Assembly: GCA_036489565.1 (NCBI GenBank)
Contig: DASXFN010000085.1
Location: 1-64,000 of the forward strand
Reading direction: 5' to 3'
DNA length: 64,000 nucleotides
Source of the DNA: JAICKN01 sp036489565
GTDB taxonomy: Bacteria > Acidobacteriota > Terriglobia > Terriglobales > Acidobacteriaceae
Shown: positions 33,039-45,511 of the stretch, piece by piece
How positions within the stretch are numbered: the first letter of the stretch is position 1
How the letters are laid out: every line of letters begins with the position of its first letter
The notes under the pieces: generated by a model
Database searches by the model: none
Seen by the model: the letters and a program-made list of their open reading frames with translations, nothing else
What the model was told of the DNA's origin: nothing
Translations under genes and position numbers: made by a program

Positions 33039-35498
33039 TTGTACGATAGAACAGCCAGACGTACAGACGCTTTCCACCAACCGATTACGAATGAACGTAA
33101 TTCAAGCCGAAACGAAGAGTTCTTTGTGCAGCATTCTGGAGAATTAAGGCAACCCGACCAACGACAATTTACGGCTCGCAGCAAATTGAAGCGATATTCA
33201 ATTGAGTCTGCGATTGTCATCTCTTCATACTTTATTGCCGGCAAGTTGGGTCAAGCCGCGACCTCTATCCGGAGCGACAACTTAGGACCGGTTTGGCCCG
33301 CATTCGGAGTCGCACTAGCGCTCGTAATTATTTACGGTTCCCGAATCTGGCCCGCAATTGCGATTGCAGCATTTTTAGTCGCATGGGCGAGCCCGGTCGG
33401 GCTTGTGACGGCGTTAGGACAAGCATGTGCTGCAACTCTCGCCGTAATTGTGGGGGCATATCTCCTCCAAACCCTCGCGAATTTTCAACGTTCAATGGCG
33501 CGTTTGCGGGATGCGGTGGCTCTTCTTATTATCGGTGCATTCGGGAGTGCCTTTATCAGTGCATCGATTGGAACGTTGGTGTTGTATGCCACGCACGTTG
33601 CGACATACTCCGGTATCGGATCCAGTTGGCTAATTTATTGGTTTGGCGACAGTACAGGTGTCCTTCTTGCGACGCCATTCATACTGAGTATTTCTGCTTT
33701 CTCGCAAATTCGAACACCAGGCCGAGTATTCGAATCCGTTGTTCTCTTCTTGCTGGTGGGCGCATCGAGTTTCGTCATTTTCAGCGAAATCATTCTGTTT
33801 CCATTCAAACTCGATTTCCTGGCATTTGCACTTCTTCCACTTGTTATGTGGTCGGCGATTCGAATGGGTACAGCGGTGACATCCTTTTTGATCATTGTCG
33901 CTGCAAGCATCGCAACAGTTGAAACGGCACTAGGGCATGGGCCGTTTTTCGGTAATCATGCATTTACAAATGCGATATTACTAGACATTTTTTTTGCGAT
34001 CATTTCAATTACGGGATTAATGCTGTCCACTGCGATTGCTGAGAGTCACGAAATAGAACGAGTGAGGGAAGAGTCTGTGCGTCGCGAAGCATCTCTCGAG
34101 GCTCGCTTGCGCTTAGCAAGTATCATTGAATTTTCCGATGATGCAATCATTGGAGCGAATATTGATGGAGCGATAAGAGATTGGAACAATGGCGCGCAGT
34201 CGCTATTTGGTTTTACTAAGGCAGAAATACTTGGTGCAAATGTCAGCAAATTGCTCGCTCCTAAAGTATCCGACGACCTAAGCGAGCTATTCAAACATCT
34301 TCCTGCTATGGCCCCTATTAACCGATATGATTCGGTTTGCCAAAGGAAGGATGGCGCCGGCTTTGATGCAGCGGTGAGAATATCACCACTGTTCGATCAC
34401 ACTGGCGGCATTAACGGCTGCTCGATAATCGTACGCGATATTTCATTTCGCAAACGGCAAGAATCTCTGCTGCGGGAAAGTGAAACTCGATTTCGCCGGG
34501 TCGCCGACACTGCGCCGGTCATGATCTGGATGTCCGATACGGACAAACTTTGCACGTATTTTAATGAGCGCTGGCTCGCTTTCACAGGGCAAACTTACGA
34601 TTCACAATTGGGCGATGGCTGGGCATCCGGAGTATATGGCGATGATTTGCCGCGATGCATCTCTACTTATCGCGAATGCTTCGATCGGCGCGAAACCTTT
34701 CGCATGGAATACCGTCTGCGGAGAAATGACGGCGAGTATCGTTGGATCTCAGATTTAGGGGTCCCGCGGTTCAATCTCGATGGATCATTCTGCGGGTACA
34801 TTGGTTCCTGCATTGATGTCACGGAAGCCAAACTGGCTGAACAAGCGATGTCCAATGTGAACCGTGGGCTTATCGAGGTACAGGAAAAGGAACGGGCGCG
34901 GATCGCAAGAGAATTGCACGATGACATTACGCAACAACTTGCTTTGCTTGTCGCTGAGATTCAGGAATGTCAAGGCAATCAAGACGCTGGATCGCACCAA
35001 AGCTTGCTGGATTCGATTTGTACTAAAATCCGCGAAATTTCAAGTGACATACAAGCTATTTCTCATGATCTTCACTCTTCGAAACTTGAACATTTAGGGC
35101 TTGTGGCAGCGGTAAGAGGCTTTTGTCGGGAATTTGCCCGGCAACAAAAGTTGGAGATTGAGTTTACTTATGACGAACTACCCGAAAGTATTCCAGCAGA
35201 TGTTTCCCTGGCTACTTTCCGAATACTTCAAGAAGCGTTGCGCAACGCATTGAAACATAGTGGAGTACGTTGCTTCAAAGTTCGACTGGAATCCGCGAAT
35301 GAACAAATTTGTTTGCGGATCGCGGACTCCGGAATCGGGTTTGACGCGAAAAACGAGAAGAGTCACTTCGGCTTAGGATTAATTAGCATGCGCGAACGCG
35401 CGCGTTTGTTAAATGGGACCTTGATGGTGCAGTCTGAACCAAAAAATGGAACTACGATTCGGGTTGCGATGCCGCTACAGCTCACAAGCCACGAATAA
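33039..35498 (+). CDS. MASE1-PAS-PAS HisKA_3 sensor histidine kinase
   Basis: An N-terminal MASE1 membrane sensor (about residues 55-340, roughly eight helices; GPVWPAFGVALALVIIYG is typical) is followed by two PAS/PAC domains (about 350-475 and 478-605). The HisKA_3 dimerisation domain carries the phosphoacceptor in ARIARELHDDITQQ (about 620-690) and the HATPase_c domain is about 720-815 (ADSGIGFD, FGLGLISMRERA). It senses an unknown signal in the membrane and PAS pockets and probably phosphorylates the NarL-type regulator at 35610. The start is uncertain: TTG 33039 has no Shine-Dalgarno sequence, and GTG 33126 or TTG 33186 would still keep the whole sensor. Confidence 0.92.
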   Translation: MYDRTARRTDAFHQPITNERNSSRNEEFFVQHSGELRQPDQRQFTARSKLKRYSIESAIVISSYFIAGKLGQAATSIRSDNLGPVWPAFGVALALVIIYGSRIWPAIAIAAFLVAWASPVGLVTALGQACAATLAVIVGAYLLQTLANFQRSMARLRDAVALLIIGAFGSAFISASIGTLVLYATHVATYSGIGSSWLIYWFGDSTGVLLATPFILSISAFSQIRTPGRVFESVVLFLLVGASSFVIFSEIILFPFKLDFLAFALLPLVMWSAIRMGTAVTSFLIIVAASIATVETALGHGPFFGNHAFTNAILLDIFFAIISITGLMLSTAIAESHEIERVREESVRREASLEARLRLASIIEFSDDAIIGANIDGAIRDWNNGAQSLFGFTKAEILGANVSKLLAPKVSDDLSELFKHLPAMAPINRYDSVCQRKDGAGFDAAVRISPLFDHTGGINGCSIIVRDISFRKRQESLLRESETRFRRVADTAPVMIWMSDTDKLCTYFNERWLAFTGQTYDSQLGDGWASGVYGDDLPRCISTYRECFDRRETFRMEYRLRRNDGEYRWISDLGVPRFNLDGSFCGYIGSCIDVTEAKLAEQAMSNVNRGLIEVQEKERARIARELHDDITQQLALLVAEIQECQGNQDAGSHQSLLDSICTKIREISSDIQAISHDLHSSKLEHLGLVAAVRGFCREFARQQKLEIEFTYDELPESIPADVSLATFRILQEALRNALKHSGVRCFKVRLESANEQICLRIADSGIGFDAKNEKSHFGLGLISMRERARLLNGTLMVQSEPKNGTTIRVAMPLQLTSHE

Positions 35499-35609
35499 TC
35501 CCAACGACCTGTCAATTTGTCGAGTTGCTGCGCGACCTGCCAACCGTAATATTTAGCTCACTCCCGGACTTAATTGCAACATAGTCATGAACTAGATGGA
35601 GCGAGTTCT

Positions 35610-36326
35610 ATGAAATGCAGAATCTTAATCGCAGACGATCATGAGCTGGTCCGCCGCGGAATAAATGAACTATTTAAAAAGTATGAGCACCTGGAAATTT
35701 GCGGGGAAGCCTCCGATGGGCGCGAAGCCATGAAAAAAGCACAACTATTAAAACCCGACATTCTGATTACTGACATTGGAATGCCCAGGATGAATGGCCT
35801 GATCGCCTGCAATAAAATCTTGAAAGAGTGTCCGGGACAGAAAATACTCATCTTCTCTGTGTTTGAATCTGAGATGATGATCCGCGCCGCGCTCGAAGCT
35901 GGCATCCGCGGGCTTGTATTCAAAACGGATCCCACAAGTGATTTGGTAGAGGCAGTCGAGGCGTTACGGCAAAATAGAATGTTTTTTAGCCGGCAGGTAG
36001 ATCAACTTATTCTCACAGGTTATCTTGAAGCGATGGATGAAAAATCATCCCATCTTAAACGAGGCGCGCAATATGCCGTTTTAAGCGTCCGCGAGAATGA
36101 GGTATTGCAATTATTGGCCGAGGGGAACTCTTCTAAGGAAGTGGCCTTACTCCTTGATGTTAGTACCAAAACTGCAGAAACCCACCGTGCGCGCGTTATG
36201 CGGAAACTTGGTATACACGATCTGGCAACGCTCGTAATCTATGCAATCAAGCAAAATATTGTTGAAGCTCCGTTTGCGGATGCCTCAGTTGTGCGCAAGG
36301 AAGTATATTCAGCAGCGGTAGCTTAA
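35610..36326 (+). CDS. NarL/FixJ-family response regulator
   Basis: The receiver (about residues 3-120) shows IADDHELVRRG, the phosphorylation site in ILITDIGMPRMNG and FKTDP. The LuxR-type HTH (about 165-225) shows LSVRENEVLQLLAEGNSSKE and STKTAETHRARVMRKLGI. It binds DNA when phosphorylated, most likely by the MASE1-PAS kinase whose gene ends 111 bases upstream. ATG 35610 has GGAG upstream and begins directly before the receiver; the frame is open from 35574. Confidence 0.95.
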   Translation: MKCRILIADDHELVRRGINELFKKYEHLEICGEASDGREAMKKAQLLKPDILITDIGMPRMNGLIACNKILKECPGQKILIFSVFESEMMIRAALEAGIRGLVFKTDPTSDLVEAVEALRQNRMFFSRQVDQLILTGYLEAMDEKSSHLKRGAQYAVLSVRENEVLQLLAEGNSSKEVALLLDVSTKTAETHRARVMRKLGIHDLATLVIYAIKQNIVEAPFADASVVRKEVYSAAVA

Positions 36327-36354
36327 CGCCTAACAGTCATAGACCATTTAAACA

Positions 36355-37026
36355 TCAGCGAGAGCCGAATTTATATGCGACACCCACAAGGAATCTCAGG
36401 CGGCTTTGTCCTGCGTCAGAAAAATGAGTGCGAAGCAGATCCAGGTTGACACGGGCGGACCAATGAGAATCCAGATTGTATTCGCCTCCTCCGCCGAGCA
36501 TCCATGTAAATGCACTGTCTGAGGCTGATAGCGAAGGGACACCGACTTGCTGAATTTTTGTGTTTAAATGCGAACCTCCGAACTGCACTTCTGCGAACGG
36601 GTCAAATTTATATTTCTTGATCCTTTTGGTAGCGAAGAAAATCCTTGGCCCCACCAAAAAATTCTGAAGGTGATTTTTGATTGAAACTTCGCCGATGCTC
36701 GTCAGTTCAAAGGCGCCGATTCGCGAAGTATCATACCCCGAATCATAATTGAGCGCGATCGATGCTCTCGGGCTGAGCCACCAAGCTGCCCCCAAATCGT
36801 AACCATCTAGTCCAAAATCGCTAGTCGCGTGCACATATCCGCCACTCACCTCCAAGTTTTCTTGCGCAAAGCCATGTGCGGGAACCAACAGAACGAACAC
36901 AATTCCTATAAGTCCGAACCAGCAGGCATGCTTCACTAAAGTGAATATGCTTGGTTTCAAGTGCCCTTCAAAAGGACAAGAGTCTGGGTTTCGGAATGTT
37001 TTGGATAGTACGGTTAGCTGCATCAT
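36355..37026 (-). CDS. Outer-membrane beta-barrel protein
   Basis: A signal peptide (about residues 25-55; FGLIGIVFVLLVPAHGFAQ) precedes a barrel of about 170 residues with alternating hydrophobic/aromatic strands (ENLEVSGGYVHATSDFGLDG, RASIALNYDSGYD, FAEVQFGGSHLNT) and the terminal strand FLVGVAYKFGSR ending near an aromatic, as in OmpA/OmpW-like barrels. ATG 37026 is preceded by AAGGGAG. The N-terminal stretch before the hydrophobic core is long for a signal peptide, so an internal start is possible. It is convergent with the NarL-type regulator. Confidence 0.82.
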   Translation of the reverse strand: MMQLTVLSKTFRNPDSCPFEGHLKPSIFTLVKHACWFGLIGIVFVLLVPAHGFAQENLEVSGGYVHATSDFGLDGYDLGAAWWLSPRASIALNYDSGYDTSRIGAFELTSIGEVSIKNHLQNFLVGPRIFFATKRIKKYKFDPFAEVQFGGSHLNTKIQQVGVPSLSASDSAFTWMLGGGGEYNLDSHWSARVNLDLLRTHFSDAGQSRLRFLVGVAYKFGSR

Positions 37027-37243
37027 GGCGTTTGCTCCCTTTATTGGATTGAAGAGCCGCGCATTACGTCCGGGCCTCAGTTGCGCTGCGGGAGGCAGCG
37101 CTAAAGTTTCGGAAGCAATTTGCGCCATACCAACATCAGTCTTCGAAAAGTAAGTTAGAGCCAGAGACGGACAATGCCAATTGGAAAGGTTTCAGGTTTT
37201 TGTGCGTGGAAAAAATACAGACTGGCTACTTACGCAGGTAATG

Positions 37244-37261
37244 GTTTGCATGAATGCAAAC
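37244..37261. promoter_or_regulatory. Perfect 18-bp palindrome (operator candidate)
   Basis: GTTTGCAT and ATGCAAAC form a perfect 8-bp dyad around GA. The short centre makes it a protein-binding site rather than a hairpin. It lies about 190 bases upstream of the kinase gene at 37452. Confidence 0.5.
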
Positions 37262-37266
37262 TAAGT

Positions 37267-37286
37267 ATTTTTATACCCGTAAAAAT
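37267..37286. repeat. A/T-rich inverted repeat
   Basis: ATTTTTA and TAAAAAT form a 7-bp dyad with loop TACCCG, five bases after the perfect palindrome. It may be part of the same regulatory site or a promoter element. Confidence 0.35.
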
Positions 37287-37451
37287 GCACAGTTTCTCGC
37301 CTCATAAGTCACATGATTTACTCCATCTAGAAATTCAGTTTATGGAGTGCCGTAGATTTTGGTGCAATAGCTGGCGTTTGCGTTCTGTAATTTTTATAAA
37401 AACTCGGGACCCTTTGTTTTCCTAAACAATTTCCTAAAAAGGCACGTTTAT

Positions 37452-38165
37452 ATGAGAAAACAAAAGCAGCTTGAACTTAAGAGTGAACCGCTTTTTTCTG
37501 GAGTGGTTGGCAAAAAGCTTTTTCTTGCGCGAGAGGAAGAACGAAGAAAGATTGCTCGCGAATTACATGATGCCTTCGGTCAGGAACTCGTCACGATTCT
37601 TCTCGAATTGAATCAGCTGGCAAAGAATTGCAAAAGTCTTGCTCCACAAAGCAATTTAAGCAGGCAAGTTTGTAATGGCCTGGATGATCTATCTACCCGC
37701 GTCAATCAAATTGCATCGTCAATAAATGAAGTATCCCATCAACTTCATTCGACAATATTGGAACGCGCCGGATTGCGTCTTGCACTGGAACAGCTTTGTG
37801 CCGACTTGAGCGCTAGAGGCAGAACCCAAGTTTATTTTGTGGGAACGGGCCTGAAGACAATAATTTCTCCATCCGTATCGTTATGTTTATACCGGATTGC
37901 GCAGGAAGCTCTCCACAACGTTGATAAACACGCTCACGCGCCTCGTACTGAAGTAATACTAAAAGAATTAGGGCATTACATCGTGCTCACCGTACGTGAT
38001 CACGGAGTTGGATACAACCAAAGGCACTTGAATTCCAATGCCGGCCTTGGACTTTCCAGTATGGAAGAACGGGCTGTTTCAATGGGGGGAGCTTTTGCTC
38101 TAAAAACTGCTTTAGGCAAGGGCACAGAAGTGACGGTACAACTTCCGCTCAAGAACAGGAACTAA
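37452..38165 (+). CDS. Short cytoplasmic HisKA_3 histidine kinase
   Basis: There is no sensor domain and no membrane segment: the HisKA_3 domain (about residues 25-100) has REEERRKIARELHDAFGQEL with the phosphoacceptor His, and the HATPase_c domain (about 130-235) has IAQEALHNVDKHA, VRDHGVGYN and GLGLSSMEERA. Input may come from a partner protein. It ends one base before the NarL-type regulator, so the two form a two-component system made by translational coupling. Confidence 0.93.
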   Translation: MRKQKQLELKSEPLFSGVVGKKLFLAREEERRKIARELHDAFGQELVTILLELNQLAKNCKSLAPQSNLSRQVCNGLDDLSTRVNQIASSINEVSHQLHSTILERAGLRLALEQLCADLSARGRTQVYFVGTGLKTIISPSVSLCLYRIAQEALHNVDKHAHAPRTEVILKELGHYIVLTVRDHGVGYNQRHLNSNAGLGLSSMEERAVSMGGAFALKTALGKGTEVTVQLPLKNRN

Positions 38166-38166
38166 T

Positions 38167-38823
38167 ATGCGAATTAGAATGTTGCTCGCTGATGACCACA
38201 AAATGTTTACAGAGGCACTCTCACGAATGCTTGCCCCAAACTACGAAATCATTGGGACAGCATCGAATGGTCGGGAACTCATTACGCTTGCGCGAGAACT
38301 CAATCCAGATGTAATCGTCATGGATGTCTCCATGCCATTGCTCAATGGTATGGAAGTTATTCGCATGTTGAAAAAAAACGCGATGCACGCCAAATTTGTG
38401 GTTCTTACCATGCATACAGATGTAAGCCTGGCAGCAGAGGCATTTCGTTGTGGCGCGTCAGCCTTTGTACTAAAACAGGCTGCGGGCGATGAGCTAAATG
38501 CAGCGATCGTTACCGCATTGCGCGGTCGGCACTATCTGAGCTCGGCGTTCCCCGTAGATCTAGTTACTTTGCTTGCCGAAGCCGTACGGCATCACAGAGA
38601 AGAGGGTCCAAAAATTACACGCCGCCAACGCGAGGTACTCCAGTTAGTGGCTGAAGGCAAGACAATGAAAGAAGTCGCAACTTTATTAAGCCTTTCTACG
38701 CGAACAGTTGAATCTTATAAATACGAAATTATGCGCGTGCTTGGAATTCACACCAATGCAGGACTTGTTCAATATGCCATTCGCATAGGAGTCATCACAG
38801 TTACGCCGTTACAGGCTGCGTAG
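38167..38823 (+). CDS. NarL/FixJ-family response regulator
   Basis: The receiver has LADDHKMFTEAL, the phosphorylation site in VIVMDVSMPLLNG and FVLKQAAG; the LuxR HTH (about residues 150-210) has ITRRQREVLQLVAEGKTMKE and STRTVESYKYEIMRVLGI. It is the partner of the kinase encoded directly upstream (one-base gap). The close sequence likeness of its HTH to the regulator at 58573 suggests duplication. The GH63-like glucosidase gene follows after 119 bases and could be a target. Confidence 0.95.
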   Translation: MRIRMLLADDHKMFTEALSRMLAPNYEIIGTASNGRELITLARELNPDVIVMDVSMPLLNGMEVIRMLKKNAMHAKFVVLTMHTDVSLAAEAFRCGASAFVLKQAAGDELNAAIVTALRGRHYLSSAFPVDLVTLLAEAVRHHREEGPKITRRQREVLQLVAEGKTMKEVATLLSLSTRTVESYKYEIMRVLGIHTNAGLVQYAIRIGVITVTPLQAA

Positions 38824-38942
38824 TTCGCGAGTCTGTCCTCATAAGGCAGTTTTGCGGTAGATACGAATCTGTAGTTTATCGGCTGCGCGTATCTCCATCT
38901 TTATCTGAAACTGGATTACAACTTACAGTTTCAGGCGTTTCT

Positions 38943-41639
<2,697 letters not shown>

Positions 41640-41911
41640 CTTTTAATCTTTCGGATCGCCAAATATTGTAGGGAAGTGATCATGCAATCCCGGTTCTCGA
41701 CTCTTATGCGAAGTACTTGGTCATTTTTAGCCAAATCGCCTGGCACCGGAAGTCCCAATCTTGGAATATTTCGGTGGATCGAGTTTTGCACGTTAAACCT
41801 TATTCTTATTGAATAAATAGCTGCTTTTACTTGCGTTTTACTATGGTTGGATATAAATTTAGCGCCATCTAGTTCATTTAAATCCGTCAACGTAAATGTT
41901 GGGAATTATAT

Positions 41912-43045
41912 ATGCCGCGGAATGAACGGCGAGAAACTCTACTTCAAATTCCTATTGCAAGCCCTAACAACTTAAAGCGTGCGCTGCGCACCAATGAGGC
42001 CCACTTCTTTGCGCTCGCAGAACTTGCTTCCATTATTGTGTGGGTGACGGATGAAGAGAGCTATTGCAACTACATCAGCAAATGCTGGAAAGAATATACT
42101 GGCCGCAATCCTGAGACGGACCTGGGGTTTCGCTGGACTAAGGCAATTCACCCTGAGGACCGGTCGCGCGTTGCCAATAAGTTGATTGAAGCTACCCATC
42201 AAAAGCAGCCTTTTATCGAGGAATTTCGCTTAAGAAGAACTGATGGAGCGTACGGATGGTTTCACGATCATGGTGTTCCTCTTTTCCATTTGGATGGATC
42301 GTACGCAGGTCACGTTGGAACACGCGTCGATCTGTCTTCTTATAAAAAAAAGGCGAAGGACAATCCCCAAATTCAATTCAGTTTGTTGCTCGGTCAGGAA
42401 GCTGAGCGCAAACGAATTGCTCGAGAGCTCCATGACGATATCGGGCAGAGATTGGCGCTTCTTGGAGTTACTTTAGACGAGATTAAACAGTTATTGCCGA
42501 ATGCTTCAGTTTCAACTCCGCTACGTACGAAGTTAAAAGAGGTACGTGAAAGCGTGGACACACTTGCCTCCGATACGCATCGCATCTCACATAATCTGCA
42601 TCCGTCGATGCTTGCGCATCTGGGCCTGGTTCCCGCTCTACGCAGGTTGTGCAAGGAGTTTTCCAGCCAGGCACATATTTCCGTCGAATTCATCAGTAAA
42701 GACCTGTCCGTCCAAATTCCTCAAGAAGTGGCAATCGCCGTTTTCAGGATTGCGCAGGAATGCCTTGCCAATGTGGCAAAACATAGCAACGCGCGAGTCG
42801 CCCGGGTACAACTCTCGCAAAACAGGGGATCTCTTCATTTAGTAATCGCCGATTCAGGCAAAGGCTTTGATGTGAAGCAAGCACATTCGAAAGGATTGGG
42901 GCTTATCAGCACGTGCGAACGCACTCGAATGATTGGAGGGAGGATTGAGATCGATTCCGCCATATCCCGTGGGACAACTGTTGACCTTCGCGTACCGATT
43001 GCCGGCCGCGTCACTATTGCGGGCCGCACACTTCGATCTGCTTAA
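41912..43045 (+). CDS. PAS-HisKA_3 histidine kinase (orphan)
   Basis: One PAS/PAC domain (about residues 28-150; VWVTDEESYCNYISKCW and RLRRTDGAYGWFHDHG) precedes HisKA_3 (about 168-240; ERKRIARELHDDIGQRLALL) and HATPase_c (about 270-365; IAQECLANVAKHSNAR, ADSGKGFD, GLGLISTCERTRM). No membrane segment is present, so it is cytoplasmic. No response regulator is adjacent: the next gene is a DUF202 protein on the other strand. It could signal to one of the NarL-type regulators at 58573 or 62286, which lack kinases. Confidence 0.93.
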   Translation: MPRNERRETLLQIPIASPNNLKRALRTNEAHFFALAELASIIVWVTDEESYCNYISKCWKEYTGRNPETDLGFRWTKAIHPEDRSRVANKLIEATHQKQPFIEEFRLRRTDGAYGWFHDHGVPLFHLDGSYAGHVGTRVDLSSYKKKAKDNPQIQFSLLLGQEAERKRIARELHDDIGQRLALLGVTLDEIKQLLPNASVSTPLRTKLKEVRESVDTLASDTHRISHNLHPSMLAHLGLVPALRRLCKEFSSQAHISVEFISKDLSVQIPQEVAIAVFRIAQECLANVAKHSNARVARVQLSQNRGSLHLVIADSGKGFDVKQAHSKGLGLISTCERTRMIGGRIEIDSAISRGTTVDLRVPIAGRVTIAGRTLRSA

Positions 43046-43062
43046 TTAAGGACAGGATGCTG

Positions 43063-43542
43063 CTACTGAGCATACTGAAGCAGCATGTCTAAAGTAGCAA
43101 CTAACCCAATCACAAACAGCAGCGCTGCGATGACTAATGTAAGTGAGATTGGAAAATCCATGTTCATGTGAATCAATCCTGCGCCTGCGAGCATTGTTCG
43201 TTCCCTGCGCAACTGCCTTATGAATTTCGCATGATTCCAAATTCCTAATAACAGCATAAGGTTTCCCAATAAAACCAGCGCAAGGCCAAAATGCGCTGGC
43301 GCGTGCGCCGGGATGGCGTGAATAATTAAATTCGATTGCTTCAAGTAGCGAAAAAACTGAAAAATTGTAAAACCAAAACCAATCAGCGATAGAGCTGTGC
43401 GGATGATCGACATTAAAGTTCGATCAGCGCTCATACGCGTACGCTGAAGGGAAAGCCCCGTTCGCGACGAAGAGAGCTGAAAAGATTTTGCATCATAGCT
43501 CTGCTCGTCATCTGCCTGCTGTCTCAAATGTTCGCTAGCCAT
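43063..43542 (-). CDS. DUF202 (YidH-like) small membrane protein
   Basis: About 160 residues with a soluble N-terminus and three membrane segments. The LSLQRTRMSADRTLMSIIRTALS segment (given in parts: RTRMSADRT, then IIRTALSLIGFG) is the DUF202 signature. Function unknown. ATG 43542 is likely; the longer frame adds a polar lead with no homology. It converges on the orphan kinase gene and sits before the sulfatase module. Confidence 0.85.
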   Translation of the reverse strand: MASEHLRQQADDEQSYDAKSFQLSSSRTGLSLQRTRMSADRTLMSIIRTALSLIGFGFTIFQFFRYLKQSNLIIHAIPAHAPAHFGLALVLLGNLMLLLGIWNHAKFIRQLRRERTMLAGAGLIHMNMDFPISLTLVIAALLFVIGLVATLDMLLQYAQ

Positions 43543-43757
43543 ATTTGTAAAGGTGAATTGAGTATTTAGGCGCAACCAACTGTCATTGTTGTCAGGACAG
43601 AACACGCCCCGCCCGTCACATTATCGGTTTCATTACTTTTATCTCCTGCAAACTTTGACAGTATCCCGCTTCTCGCAATCCGAGCAAAATGCGATAGATA
43701 GCGCATTGAGACGCCTCATTGCATTCGCCCATAACAATTTTCACACTGCGATAAAAA

Positions 43758-44759
43758 GTGAACACTGAAATGAACGATTTTCAAAATTCCGTATCCTCGA
43801 ATATGTGCAGCACTGAAATTGAGTTGAACCACCCACCTTTCCCCGGCATGGTATGGGTCCCGTCTGGTTCTTTTCTTATGGGCTCAAATGACCACTATCC
43901 TGAAGAATCTCCTGTTCATGAAGTGTCCGTGGATGGCTTCTGGATGGATAAAAACACGGTGACAAACGCGCAATTTGCCAAATTCGTTGAAGCGACTGAT
44001 TATGTCACCCTGGCCGAGCGTCCGCCTGATCCAGCGCTTTATCCCGGCGCAAAGCCTGAAATGTTGGTCGCAGGTTCAGTAGTTTTTCAGCAGCCTAAAC
44101 AGCGGGTGGACCTTAGAAATAAATACAACTGGTGGACGTGGATCAAAGGCGCGAACTGGAAACATCCAGAAGGGCCTGGTTCGTCACTTCATGGCAAGAT
44201 TAATCATCCGGTAGTACAGGTCGCTCTTGAGGATGTCGAAGCTTATCTACAATGGGCAGGCAAACATTTGCCTACCGAAGCTCAGTGGGAGCGCGCGGCT
44301 CGTGGTGGAATGCAAAGCGCTATTTATTGCTGGGGCAATGAATTCGCACCCGACGGGAAAACCATGGCCAACACATGGCAGGGAGAATTTCCCATTGAGA
44401 ATTATGCAACCGATGGATTTGACCGGACCTCGCCTGTGGGAAGTTTTCCCCCCAACGCATATGGACTGTATGACATGGCGGGAAATGTCTGGCAATGGAC
44501 GAGCGATTGGTACCAGACTCATGCCGAAATTCCACACACATGCTGTGCAAGCATGAATCCGCGGGGCGGCGAGCAGGCGCGAAGCTATGATTTACAATCC
44601 CGCGATTTGAAAATTGCCCGCAAAGTTCTAAAGGGAGGATCTTTTTTGTGTGCTCCCAATTATTGTTTCCGTTATCGTCCGGCGGCACGAATTGCTCACG
44701 AAATCGATACTGGAACAAACCACATCGGATTTCGCGGGATCGTTCGCTCTTTTCGTTAA
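43758..44759 (+). CDS. Formylglycine-generating enzyme (sulfatase-modifying factor)
   Basis: FGE oxidises the active-site cysteine of type I sulfatases to formylglycine, using copper and oxygen. The protein shows the family start MVWVPSGSFLMGS, then HLPTEAQWERAARGG, YGLYDMAGNVWQWTSDW and the catalytic stretch GGSFLCAPNYCFRYRPAAR, with Cys 298 and Cys 303 spaced as in human Cys336/Cys341. Both being present argues for a real oxidase rather than an FGE-sulfatase paralogue such as a kinase partner. There is no signal peptide, so it acts in the cytoplasm. GTG 43758 or ATG 43770 may be the start. It heads the sulfatase module. Confidence 0.95.
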   Translation: MNTEMNDFQNSVSSNMCSTEIELNHPPFPGMVWVPSGSFLMGSNDHYPEESPVHEVSVDGFWMDKNTVTNAQFAKFVEATDYVTLAERPPDPALYPGAKPEMLVAGSVVFQQPKQRVDLRNKYNWWTWIKGANWKHPEGPGSSLHGKINHPVVQVALEDVEAYLQWAGKHLPTEAQWERAARGGMQSAIYCWGNEFAPDGKTMANTWQGEFPIENYATDGFDRTSPVGSFPPNAYGLYDMAGNVWQWTSDWYQTHAEIPHTCCASMNPRGGEQARSYDLQSRDLKIARKVLKGGSFLCAPNYCFRYRPAARIAHEIDTGTNHIGFRGIVRSFR

Positions 44760-45511
44760 GGCAAAGAGTCCGATAAGCTTATCAAGTTTGCGGGACGCAC
44801 GCGAATTATGCCGCCACGCGGACTATCAATATCTGCAATCAATAAGAATGCGATCGATAAGACCATAGGCAAGGTAAGAAGCAACAAACTTTCAGGCCGT
44901 TGCGCTCCGTACCCTAGCAGCAAAGTACAGCAAATGGCGATTGCCAGCATGAGCATCCAGGCCGCCACGGGAATCCTATTCCACCAAGCTGCCTGCGCGT
45001 ATCCTTGGGCGTCTAAAACATCGTTCATTCCTGATACTACAAGCGCCGTGATAGGAGTCGGCTTAGCGGATGCATTTGCCTGCACTGTAGTCCACATTTG
45101 ATTCTGTAACTGCGCGGTTTCCCGCCCCACTGCTTTGAGTTGTCTGACGTTTCGAATTTTGTAAAACACTAAGCGCTTGCGCAAATATTCTTTCAGCAAT
45201 GCCCGGACCTTCTCGGCATCTGGCGATCCCAATAGTTCGGCCCGGTTATATTCGGTGCCGATGGCATTGGCTTCAACTTCTTCGTAATTCTTGCGCAGAT
45301 CATAACGGCTAATCGCCATGGAAAAGCTGAATCCGATAATCAGGCCCAGCAGAGTAAGTGTGGCTGTAAGGATGACATTGTAGTCATCACGTTCGTCCGA
45401 TTGAATGCGACGCAATCTGCGGCTTAATAATTTACCGGTTTTCATTGTGAGCCACAATCCGCCAAAAAAGATTACGAATAGCACAATTGGAAAATCGAGA
45501 AGATGGTACAT
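44756..45511 (-). CDS. DUF4239-like (bestrophin-like) membrane protein
   Basis: Two N-terminal membrane helices (LDFPIVLFVIFFGGLWL and LTATLTLLGLIIGFSFSMAI) are followed by a soluble helical middle and two C-terminal helices (AWMLMLAIAICCTLLLGYG and SLLLLTLPMVLSIAFLLIADI). The late DSPRGGIIRV stretch is typical of DUF4239/bestrophin-like proteins, which may be channels. Its 3-prime end overlaps that of the FGE gene by 4 bases in a convergent arrangement. The function in this module is unknown. Confidence 0.82.
   Translation of the reverse strand: MYHLLDFPIVLFVIFFGGLWLTMKTGKLLSRRLRRIQSDERDDYNVILTATLTLLGLIIGFSFSMAISRYDLRKNYEEVEANAIGTEYNRAELLGSPDAEKVRALLKEYLRKRLVFYKIRNVRQLKAVGRETAQLQNQMWTTVQANASAKPTPITALVVSGMNDVLDAQGYAQAAWWNRIPVAAWMLMLAIAICCTLLLGYGAQRPESLLLLTLPMVLSIAFLLIADIDSPRGGIIRVRPANLISLSDSLP

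Larger units (their letters stand above)
37027..37451. other. Divergent intergenic region with two dyads
   Basis: This 425-base region separates the outer-membrane protein gene from the HisKA_3 kinase gene. No coding signal is convincing. Two inverted repeats at 37244-37261 and 37267-37286, described separately, make it a probable regulatory region for one or both genes. Confidence 0.5.
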
